Origin: Sphingomonas sp. | GTDB taxonomy: Bacteria > Pseudomonadota > Alphaproteobacteria > Sphingomonadales > Sphingomonadaceae | Direction: 5' to 3' | Length of the DNA: 64,000 nt | Assembly (NCBI RefSeq): GCF_024508665.1 | Contig: NZ_JANINP010000002.1 | Coordinates: forward strand, 286,598 to 350,597 | Part shown: piece by piece, positions 18,012 to 25,046 of the stretch | Position numbering within the stretch: the stretch's first letter is position 1 | Layout: the number at the start of each line of letters is the position of its first letter | Translations under genes and position numbers: made by a program | The notes under the pieces: model-generated | What the model was told of the DNA's origin: nothing | Database searches by the model: none | What the model saw: the letters and a program-made list of their open reading frames with translations, nothing else

Positions 18012-20267
18012 TTAGCGTTGCGCCAGGGCAACACTGGCCGATTGCAGCGGATGCGCGGCGTCGGTTGCCAGGGTCAATTTGTAGCTGCCCGCGGCCTGCC
18101 GCCAGCGGCCGCCTTGCCAACGCGCCAGAACGCGCGGATCGACCGCAATCGTCACGCTCCGCGTCTCGTGCGGTGCCAGCTTTTCGCGGCTCCATCCGGC
18201 GAGCCGCAACGGACTGCCATCAGGTAACGTGACGTAGAGTTGCGGCACCGCGACGGTCGCACGATCGCTTTGATTGGTGATCGCAACCGTCACGCCCGGC
18301 TTCGCCCCGCCGGTGAAGCGGGCCTTGGCATAACTCAGCTTGGCATAATGGAGACCATAGCCGAACGCGAACAGCGGCTGGCTGTTCTGCGCCGCATACC
18401 AGCGGTAACCGACATTGGCGCCTTCCTTATAATCGACATCGAACGAGGCGACCGGTTCGTCGGTCCCCGAACCGGCATTGCTCGCGGCGTCGTTCTTCAG
18501 GCTTTCCAGTCCGAGCGGTCCGGGACGGGGCAGCTGCGTGGACGCGCGTGCGAAGGTCATCGGCAGGCGCCCGGTCGCGTCGACATCGCCGAACAGGACG
18601 CGTGCGAGCGCTTCCCCGCCACGCTGGCCCGGATACCAGGCCTCGAGGACCGCCGGCACGCGGTCGATCCACGGCATCAGCACCGGGCCGCCGGTCTCGA
18701 GCACCACCACCGTCTTCGATTGCGCCGCGGCGACCGCGTCGATCAGCGCATCCTGATTGTCGGGCAGCGCGATGTCGCGATTATCCTCGGCCTCGGTCGC
18801 CCATTGCGTAGCGAAGACGATCGCGATGTCGGCATCGCGCGCCGCCGCCGCCGCGGCCGCCGGGTCCTTGCCGTCAACATAGGAAATCTGCGCGCCCGGC
18901 GCGATCGCCCGGATCGCCTTGAGCGGCGACGAATTGTGATAGGTCACGCGCACGAACGACGCCGCCGCGCCCGAGGTCAGCGGGATTTCGATCGGCACGC
19001 CGCCCACCGACCGCACCTGGCTCGACCCGCCGCCCGACAGCACGCCGACATCGGCATGGCCGCCGATCAGCACGATCTTCCGCGCGCTTTTGGCCAGCGG
19101 CAGGACATCGCCCTGGTTCTTGAGCAGCACCATCGAGGCTTCCGAGACGCGCTGCGCAACATCGGCATGTGCCGCATAATCAATCGGTTGCACCGCCGAC
19201 GGCGACGGATTGTCGTAAAGCCCGCTGGCGATCACCCCGGTCAGGATGCGGCGCACCATCTCGTCCAGACGCGCAACGGGAATCGTGCCGTTCGCGACCG
19301 CCGCGGCGAACGGCGCGCCGAAATAGATCTGCTTGTCGAGTTCCTGACCCGATTCCTGGTCGAGGCCCGCCATCGCCGCCTTGACCGTCGAATGGACCCC
19401 GCCCCAGTCGGACATCACCCAGCCGGGATATTTCCAGTCGTCGCGCAGCACCTTGGTCAACAGGAACCGGTTCTCGCACGACCAGTCGCCATTGACCTTG
19501 TTATAGGCGCACATCACCGAGCCGGGGCGGCCGTCCTTCACCGCGATTTCGAAGGCGAGAAGGTCGCTCTCGCGCAGCGCCGCTTCGTCGATCCGCGCGT
19601 TGAGGATGGTACGGCCGGTCTCCTGCGCGTTGAGCGCGAAATGCTTCACGGTCGAGACGATATGGTTCGATTCGACCCCGCGCACGGCGGCCGCGGCGAG
19701 CGTGCCTGCGAGCAACGGATCTTCCCCCAGATATTCGAAATTGCGCCCGTTCCAGGCATCGCGCGTCAGGTTGACGCCGCCGGCCAGCAGGACGTTGAAG
19801 GTCTTGGCCCGCGCTTCCGCACCCGCCATCGCGCCGCCGGCATAAGCCAGCTTGGGATCGAAGGTCGCCGCGGTCGCGAGCCCCGACGGCAGGGCCGTCG
19901 CGACATCGTCCGTGCGCAAATTCATCTGGTTGGCAACGCCCAGACTTGCGTCGCTTTCGCGCAAGGTCGGGATGCCGAGCCGCGGCACGCCGGGCACATA
20001 GCCGGCCGAGGGAACCATATCGGCGGGACGGGGATCGATCTTGTTGGGGAACAGGCCGTGGATATAGGTCAGCTTCTCCTGAAGCGTCATCGCCTTGACC
20101 AAGGCCGCGGCGCGCGCTGCGGCCGACAAATTCCTGTTACGCCAGGGTTCTCCAGCGCGATTCGCCTCGGCGGCGACGGGCTTCCGCCCGGCTTCGCGCG
20201 CGGCCAGCGCGGCCGGCAGGCTGACGGTACCGACGCAGATCAAGGCGCCCAACAGACGAGACTTCAT
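18012..20267 (-). CDS. Exported glycoside hydrolase family 3 enzyme with Fn3-like domain
   Basis: This is a 751-aa GH3 enzyme with a signal peptide (MKSRLLGALICVGTVSLPAALA), a TIM barrel, a GH3 C-terminal alpha/beta domain and an Fn3-like domain near the end (PQLYVTLPDGSPLRLAGW). The nucleophile is Asp287 in YPGWVMSDWGGVHST. KHFALNAQET is the usual KH motif. Members release glucose or xylose from the non-reducing end of oligosaccharides. The start at 20267 has GAGGAA 7 nt upstream. A strong terminator hairpin and a small leader ORF lie directly upstream, so expression may be controlled by attenuation as well as by the LacI site at 20476-20491. Confidence 0.92.
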   Translation of the reverse strand: MKSRLLGALICVGTVSLPAALAAREAGRKPVAAEANRAGEPWRNRNLSAAARAAALVKAMTLQEKLTYIHGLFPNKIDPRPADMVPSAGYVPGVPRLGIPTLRESDASLGVANQMNLRTDDVATALPSGLATAATFDPKLAYAGGAMAGAEARAKTFNVLLAGGVNLTRDAWNGRNFEYLGEDPLLAGTLAAAAVRGVESNHIVSTVKHFALNAQETGRTILNARIDEAALRESDLLAFEIAVKDGRPGSVMCAYNKVNGDWSCENRFLLTKVLRDDWKYPGWVMSDWGGVHSTVKAAMAGLDQESGQELDKQIYFGAPFAAAVANGTIPVARLDEMVRRILTGVIASGLYDNPSPSAVQPIDYAAHADVAQRVSEASMVLLKNQGDVLPLAKSARKIVLIGGHADVGVLSGGGSSQVRSVGGVPIEIPLTSGAAASFVRVTYHNSSPLKAIRAIAPGAQISYVDGKDPAAAAAAARDADIAIVFATQWATEAEDNRDIALPDNQDALIDAVAAAQSKTVVVLETGGPVLMPWIDRVPAVLEAWYPGQRGGEALARVLFGDVDATGRLPMTFARASTQLPRPGPLGLESLKNDAASNAGSGTDEPVASFDVDYKEGANVGYRWYAAQNSQPLFAFGYGLHYAKLSYAKARFTGGAKPGVTVAITNQSDRATVAVPQLYVTLPDGSPLRLAGWSREKLAPHETRSVTIAVDPRVLARWQGGRWRQAAGSYKLTLATDAAHPLQSASVALAQR

Positions 20268-20277
20268 CGCGGATTCC

Positions 20278-20424
20278 TCAATCGACGGAACAAAAAAAGC
20301 GGCCGCCACAGCGTGCGGCGGCCGCTAGCCCGCCGGCGCTGGGCACGGCGGGGGGAGGATTCGAGAATTGGAAGGCGGGAGCGGGATCTGTGTCGGACGG
20401 CAGAGCTCGCGCGGCAGTGATCAT
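20278..20424 (-). CDS. Putative 48-aa leader peptide upstream of GH3
   Basis: This small leftward frame begins with an ATG at 20424 behind a very strong ribosome site (AAGGAGG, 8-nt spacing) and encodes 48 residues: MITAARALPSDTDPAPAF at the start and AARCGGRFFCSVD at the end. Its final codons run through the whole terminator hairpin (20298-20326) and U-tract, and its TGA ends 10 nt before the GH3 ATG. A ribosome translating to the end would open the hairpin, so this resembles a leader peptide for transcription attenuation. No run of a single amino-acid codon stands out as the sensor. It has no recognised homology. Confidence 0.45.
   Translation of the reverse strand: MITAARALPSDTDPAPAFQFSNPPPAVPSAGGLAAAARCGGRFFCSVD
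20292..20326 (-). terminator. Intrinsic terminator in the GH3 leader (attenuator)
   Basis: Read leftward, AGCGGCCGCC and GGCGGCCGCT form a perfect 10-bp GC-rich stem with a 9-nt loop, followed directly by seven U residues: a canonical rho-independent terminator. It sits between the shared promoter region and the GH3 ATG (25 bp away). No complete leftward gene ends upstream of it, so it can only act on the GH3 leader transcript. Confidence 0.75.
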
Positions 20425-20475
20425 CCCTTTCCCCTCCTTCGGTTTTTCCGAAATGCTTGACGTAGATCGCCAAGA

Positions 20476-20491
20476 CCGACATCGATGTCAA
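20476..20491. promoter_or_regulatory. Candidate LacI operator between the divergent GH3 genes
   Basis: CCGACATCGATGTCAA repeats exactly the 16 bp at 17964-17979 and includes the palindrome GACATCGATGTC. It lies 44 bp upstream of the rightward GH3 start and 52 bp upstream of the leader ORF, so one bound repressor could shut off both directions. The remaining gap contains the leader ORF and terminator. Confidence 0.68.
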
Positions 20492-20534
20492 CGAGTTTCG
20501 GCGAGCGGCGCCTGCAAAACGATAAGGGGTGGAG

Positions 20535-23018
20535 ATGATTCGAAGGGGAGCGCCGTTCGCCGGCCTGGCTATGGCCGCCTTGGCGCTTGGAACGCCGGCG
20601 TCGGGACAGCAGGCATCTCCTGCGGCCGCCGCCTCTCCCGCTGCCGCATCCAGCGTCGCCAATCCGGCCACCTGGCCCGCGATCAAATCGCCGGTGCGCG
20701 AAGACGCCGTCGTCGAGGACAAGATCACGCGCCTGATGGCCAGCATGTCGCTCGAACAGAAGGTGGGGCAGATCGTACAGGGCGACATCGCCTCGATCAC
20801 GCCCGACGATGTCCGCAAGTACCATCTCGGCTCGGTTTTCAACGGCGGCAACTCGGACCCCGGCGGCAAATACAATGCCCCCGCCAAGGATTGGCTCGCG
20901 CTGGCGGATGCCTTTTGGGATGCCTCGACCAGCGGCGATCCCAACTTGCCGCGCATCCCGGCGATCTGGGGGATCGACGCGGTGCACGGCCATTCGAACA
21001 TCGTCGGCGCGACCTTGTTCCCGCACAATGTCGGCCTCGGCGCGATGCGTGACCCGGCGCTGATGCGGCGGATCGGCGAGGTGACTGCGGTCGAGATGCG
21101 CGTGACCGGCATCGATTGGACCTTTGCGCCGACCATCGCCGTGGTCCGCGACGACCGCTGGGGCCGCAGCTATGAAGGGTTCGGCGAGGTCCCCGAGATC
21201 GCCGCCAGCTATGCCGGTCCCCTCGTCAGGGGACTGCAGGGCAAGATCGGCTCCCGGGACTGGCTGAAGGGCCCGCACGTCATCGCCACCGCCAAGCATT
21301 TCCTCGGCGACGGCGGCACCAGGGACGGCAAGGACCAGGGCGACGCCCAAGTGACCGAAGCGCAGCTTCGCGACTTGTTCGCACCGCCCTATGAAGCGGC
21401 GATCAAGGCCGGCGTGCAGTCGATCATGATCAGCTTTTCCAGCTGGAACGGCCGCAAGATGACCGGCAATCGCAGCCTGCTGACCGGCGTCATCAAGGAT
21501 CGCTGGAATTTCGACGGCTTCCTGGTCAGCGACTGGAACGCGCATGCCCAGGTCGAGGGATGCACCGCGGCCGATTGCCCGCAGGCGATGCTGGCCGGGC
21601 TCGATCTCTACATGGCGCCCGACAGCTGGAAAGGCATTTGGGAATCGACCCTGCGCGAAGTGAAGGCAGGAACGATCCCGATGAGCCGGCTCGACGACGC
21701 CGTGCGCCGGATCCTGCGGGTCAAGTTCCGCGCCGGCATATTCGACGCGAAGCGGCCGTCCGAACGCCCTTATGCCGGCCAATATGACCAGCTCGGTTCG
21801 CCCGCGCATCGGGCAATCGCGCGCCAGGCGGTGCGCGAATCTCTGGTATTGCTGAAGAACGCGGGCTCGCTGCTGCCGCTCAAGCCCGGTGCCACGATCC
21901 TCGTCGCCGGCGACGGCGCCGACAATGTCGCGAAGCAGGCGGGCGGCTGGACCTTGTCGTGGCAAGGCACCGGCACTCTTCCGAGCGATTTTCCCAATGC
22001 CACCTCGATCTGGCGAGGCATCGAGAATGAGGTCACGGCGGCCGGCGGCAAGGCCAGTCTGGCGGTCGACGGGCATTTCGCGACGAAGCCGGACGCCGCG
22101 ATCGTCGTATTTGGCGAAAATCCCTATGCCGAATTCCAGGGCGACCGCAGCGACTTGGCGTTCGACGATCCCGCCACGGTCGACAACCTGGCGACGATGA
22201 AGCGGTTGAAGGCTGCGGGCGTCCCGGTGGTCGCCGTGTTCCTGTCGGGGCGTCCGCTTTGGGTGAACCCCTATCTCAACACATCGGACGCGTTCGTCGC
22301 GGCGTGGCTACCGGGATCAGAAGGCGAAGGCGTCGCCGACCTGTTGTTCGGTAAGGCCGACTTTCGCGGCAAATTGCCCTACAGCTGGCCCAAGCGGCCC
22401 GATCAGGCCCCGCTCAATGTCGGCGATCCCGGGTACGACCCGCTCTTCGCCTATGGCTTCGGTCTTTCCACACGCGACAAGGGCGATCTGGCGCCGCTCC
22501 CGGAAGATCGCGGCAGATCGGCCGGCGACCGCAATATCCTGTTCGCGCGCGGCAAGCCGACCAATGGCCGGCGCTTCCTGTTCGGTGCCGACAATACGCT
22601 GTCCGCCGATCCCGATCCGGCCCTGATATCGGTGCGGCCGGCCGATCGCGGCGCGCAGGAGGATTCGATCAGGATCGCCTGGACCGGCAAGGCGAACGCG
22701 ACTGCCGCCTTGGTCGGCGAGCCGGTCGACCTGAGACGCGAAGCCAATGGCGATGTCGCGCTGGTGATCGACCTGAAAGTCGACCAGGTGCCGACCGCCC
22801 CGGTCCTGCTGGGCGGCCGGGACGTGACCGCGCGGCTGAGGGCGCTGGCGGCCAGCAAGCAATGGGACGAGATCGCGGTGCCGCTGCGTTGCCTTGCCGG
22901 CGTGCCGCTCGACCGCGTCACCAAGCCGCTCACGATGACCACGGCCGGCCAGCTCGACTTGACCATCTCCGGCATCCGCTTCGCCTCGCCGCCGGAAGGG
23001 GTGGTGGATTGCCGCTGA
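20535..23018 (+). CDS. Exported GH3 enzyme with ExoP-like C-terminal domain
   Basis: This is an 827-aa GH3 protein with a signal peptide and Ala/Pro-rich linker (about residues 1-50), a TIM barrel with nucleophile Asp333 in GFLVSDWNAHAQ, KHFLGDGGT, a second alpha/beta domain (AYGFGLS), and a C-terminal beta-sandwich of about 170 residues like the galactose-binding-like domain of marine ExoP glucanases. Those enzymes act on beta-1,3/1,4-glucans and cello-oligosaccharides. The ATG at 20535 is chosen with AAGGGG 5 nt upstream; a GTG at 20529 overlaps that site. It differs in domain make-up from the leftward GH3, suggesting complementary linkages or chain lengths. Confidence 0.92.
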   Translation: MIRRGAPFAGLAMAALALGTPASGQQASPAAAASPAAASSVANPATWPAIKSPVREDAVVEDKITRLMASMSLEQKVGQIVQGDIASITPDDVRKYHLGSVFNGGNSDPGGKYNAPAKDWLALADAFWDASTSGDPNLPRIPAIWGIDAVHGHSNIVGATLFPHNVGLGAMRDPALMRRIGEVTAVEMRVTGIDWTFAPTIAVVRDDRWGRSYEGFGEVPEIAASYAGPLVRGLQGKIGSRDWLKGPHVIATAKHFLGDGGTRDGKDQGDAQVTEAQLRDLFAPPYEAAIKAGVQSIMISFSSWNGRKMTGNRSLLTGVIKDRWNFDGFLVSDWNAHAQVEGCTAADCPQAMLAGLDLYMAPDSWKGIWESTLREVKAGTIPMSRLDDAVRRILRVKFRAGIFDAKRPSERPYAGQYDQLGSPAHRAIARQAVRESLVLLKNAGSLLPLKPGATILVAGDGADNVAKQAGGWTLSWQGTGTLPSDFPNATSIWRGIENEVTAAGGKASLAVDGHFATKPDAAIVVFGENPYAEFQGDRSDLAFDDPATVDNLATMKRLKAAGVPVVAVFLSGRPLWVNPYLNTSDAFVAAWLPGSEGEGVADLLFGKADFRGKLPYSWPKRPDQAPLNVGDPGYDPLFAYGFGLSTRDKGDLAPLPEDRGRSAGDRNILFARGKPTNGRRFLFGADNTLSADPDPALISVRPADRGAQEDSIRIAWTGKANATAALVGEPVDLRREANGDVALVIDLKVDQVPTAPVLLGGRDVTARLRALAASKQWDEIAVPLRCLAGVPLDRVTKPLTMTTAGQLDLTISGIRFASPPEGVVDCR

Positions 23019-23124
23019 CCGTTTCCGTTATGGGTGAAGCAGGACCGGCCAGGCCTTGCTTCCGTGCAAATTGGTATTATCGCTCCGCATCATCGGCCGC
23101 TCGGCTGGCGGACATTTGCATGGC

Positions 23125-24144
23125 ATGAAGACGGTTACGATCAAGGACGTCGCGGAACGCGCGGGCGTGTCGCCCAAGACGGTGTCGCGCGTCATCAACG
23201 ATGAAGTCCATGTCCGCCCCGAAGTGCGCGAGCAGGTCATGCGCGTCGTGGCGGAACTCGATTACCGGCCCAACGCGTTCGCGCGCGGCCTGTCGAGCGC
23301 CAAGTCCTTCCTGATCGGGATGTTCTTCGACGATCCAGCCTCGGTCTATGCCGCCGACCTGCAGCGCGGCGCGCTCACCCGCTGCCGCGCGCTCAGTCAT
23401 CACCTGCTGATCGAAGAGGTCGACCGCACTCAACCCGACTGGATGGCGCGGCTCGATGCCACCTTGCGCACGGTAAAACTGGCGGGCGCGGTGCTCACCC
23501 CGCCGATTTGCGACTGGCCGGACCTGATCGACATGCTCGAGGCAAACGAGGTGCCGATCGTCCGCATCGCCCCCGGCGACGCGCTCGACCGCACCCCGCA
23601 AGTCCGCATGGACGACCGCGCCGCGGCGCGCGAAGTGACCGAGAAACTGATCGCGCTCGGCCATCGCGACATCGCCTTCATCAAGGGCAATCCCACCCAC
23701 AGCGCGACCGTGCGGCGGTGGGAAGGGTTTTGCGACGCGATCGCCGCCGCCGGCATATCGATCCCGCCGAAACGCGTGCTGCAGGGCGATTTCACCTTCC
23801 GGTCAGGCCTGGTCGCGGCGGAAGCGATCCTCGGCGATGGCGAGCCGCCGACCGCGATCTTCGCCAGCAACGACGAAATGGCGCTGGCCGCCTTGGTCGT
23901 CGCCATGCGTCACCACATCGCCGTTCCCGCCACTTTGTCGATCGTCGGGTTCGACGACGCGCCCGTGTCGCGCATGGCCTGGCCGCAGCTCAGCACGGTG
24001 CGCCAGCCCAATCCGGAAATGGCGGCGGCGGCGATCGACCTGCTCGTCGGACCGGGGCAGCAGACCCGCGACGGCAGCGCCTGCGTCGAGCTGCCCTATG
24101 AGTTCATCGAGCGGGGCAGCCTCGCGGCGCCGCCGCGCAATTAG
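23125..24144 (+). CDS. LacI-family transcriptional regulator
   Basis: This is a 339-aa repressor with a classical N-terminal helix-turn-helix and hinge (VTIKDVAERAGVSPKTVSRVIND, LDYRPNAFARGL) followed by a periplasmic-binding-protein-like sugar sensor (SNDEMALAALV, IVGFDDAPVSRMAWPQLSTV). The ATG at 23125 gives the normal family N-terminus. It follows the GH3 gene by 106 bp on the same strand. The matching palindromes at 17964 and 20476 are the likely targets. Effector is presumably a mono- or disaccharide released by the GH3 enzymes. Its stop codon forms one arm of a hairpin shared with the convergent LysR gene. Confidence 0.93.
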   Translation: MKTVTIKDVAERAGVSPKTVSRVINDEVHVRPEVREQVMRVVAELDYRPNAFARGLSSAKSFLIGMFFDDPASVYAADLQRGALTRCRALSHHLLIEEVDRTQPDWMARLDATLRTVKLAGAVLTPPICDWPDLIDMLEANEVPIVRIAPGDALDRTPQVRMDDRAAAREVTEKLIALGHRDIAFIKGNPTHSATVRRWEGFCDAIAAAGISIPPKRVLQGDFTFRSGLVAAEAILGDGEPPTAIFASNDEMALAALVVAMRHHIAVPATLSIVGFDDAPVSRMAWPQLSTVRQPNPEMAAAAIDLLVGPGQQTRDGSACVELPYEFIERGSLAAPPRN

Positions 24145-24176
24145 AGTCGTTCGCAGCTTCGCTGAAACAGACTCTA
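24142..24176. terminator. Bidirectional hairpin built from both stop codons
   Basis: TAGAGTC (24142-24148) and GACTCTA (24170-24176) are perfect complements. The first three bases are the LacI stop TAG, the last three the LysR stop on the other strand. Each arm contains a GANTC site (GAGTC and GACTC), the target of CcrM-type cell-cycle methylases in alphaproteobacteria. It probably terminates both converging genes, though the 7-bp stem is short and U-tracts are absent. Confidence 0.45.
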
Positions 24177-25046
24177 GCGCGTGGACAAGCGGGCGCTTTC
24201 CTGCAGCAATACGGTCACCAGCCGCATGCGAACGCTGGAGCGTGACCAGACGATGCCGATGCGCCGCCCGATCCGCCGCTCGGGCAATTGCAGGCGGACG
24301 ATGTCGATCCCCTCGGGCCAGGGCGGGGTCCAGTCGGGCACGATCGACACGCCCAGGCCGCGATCGACCATCATTGCGATCGCATTCAGGGCATTGAGCT
24401 CGAACCGCTCGCGCGGGACGATGCCGAGCTCGTTCAGATAGACTTCGGCCGACCGGCCACCCCATTGATTGCGGTCATAGCGGATCAACGGCTCTTCGCG
24501 CAGCAGGTCGAGCGGATCGCGATCGGCGAGCGCGCGCGGCGCCAGCACGATCAAAGGTTCCTCGCGCAACAACAGCCAGTCGCAGGTCTTGGGCAGCGGA
24601 TAGGGTGCCTCGAGCACCAGAGCGGCGTCGAGCTTGCCCGCTTCGACATCGACGAAAAGCTGCGCCGAATTGCCCGACTGGATGTGGATATTGACCTGGG
24701 GAAAGGTCTTGCTCACCGCCGCCAATATGTCGGGCAACAGCCCGGTCAGCGGCGTGGTGCAGGCACCCAGCCACAATTCGCCGGTCACTTCGCCGTCCTG
24801 TGCAATGCCGCGCAGATCGGTGGCGTCGCGCAACAGCTTGCGCGCGGGCGCCAGGACGCGCGCGCCCTGTTCGGTCATCCGCATCGTCCGGCCGACGCGG
24901 AGCAGCAAGGGGGCGCCCATCTCTCGCTCGAGCGCGTGGAGTTGCTGGGCGACCGCCGAGGCGCTGATGTTCAGCACGCGCGCGGCCGCCGCCATCGATC
25001 CCTGATCGACGACCGTCACGAACGTCTTCAGGAACCCGGTGTCGAT
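24174..25046 (-). CDS. LysR-family regulator, apparent non-canonical ATC start
   Basis: This is a 290-aa LysR protein with an N-terminal winged helix (FLKTFVTVVDQGSMAAAARVLNISASAVAQQL) and a LysR_substrate domain (ELWLGACTTPLTGLLPDIL, DRGLGVSIVPDW). The family usually starts MDTxFLKTF; here the codon in that position is ATC, placed 8 nt after a perfect GGAGGAG. No ATG, GTG or TTG lies in frame for a long way upstream. The first in-frame alternative, a GTG at FVTVV, would cut into the first helix. Either ATC is used inefficiently or ATG has mutated to ATC and the gene is damaged. It overlaps the symporter stop by 19 bp and probably regulates that operon. Confidence 0.8.
   Translation of the reverse strand: MDTGFLKTFVTVVDQGSMAAAARVLNISASAVAQQLHALEREMGAPLLLRVGRTMRMTEQGARVLAPARKLLRDATDLRGIAQDGEVTGELWLGACTTPLTGLLPDILAAVSKTFPQVNIHIQSGNSAQLFVDVEAGKLDAALVLEAPYPLPKTCDWLLLREEPLIVLAPRALADRDPLDLLREEPLIRYDRNQWGGRSAEVYLNELGIVPRERFELNALNAIAMMVDRGLGVSIVPDWTPPWPEGIDIVRLQLPERRIGRRIGIVWSRSSVRMRLVTVLLQESARLSTR

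Noticed and set aside
15471..18227. Open frame of 918 codons on the plus strand
   Set aside because: It is antisense to the 1062-aa TBDR and shows no recognisable motif.
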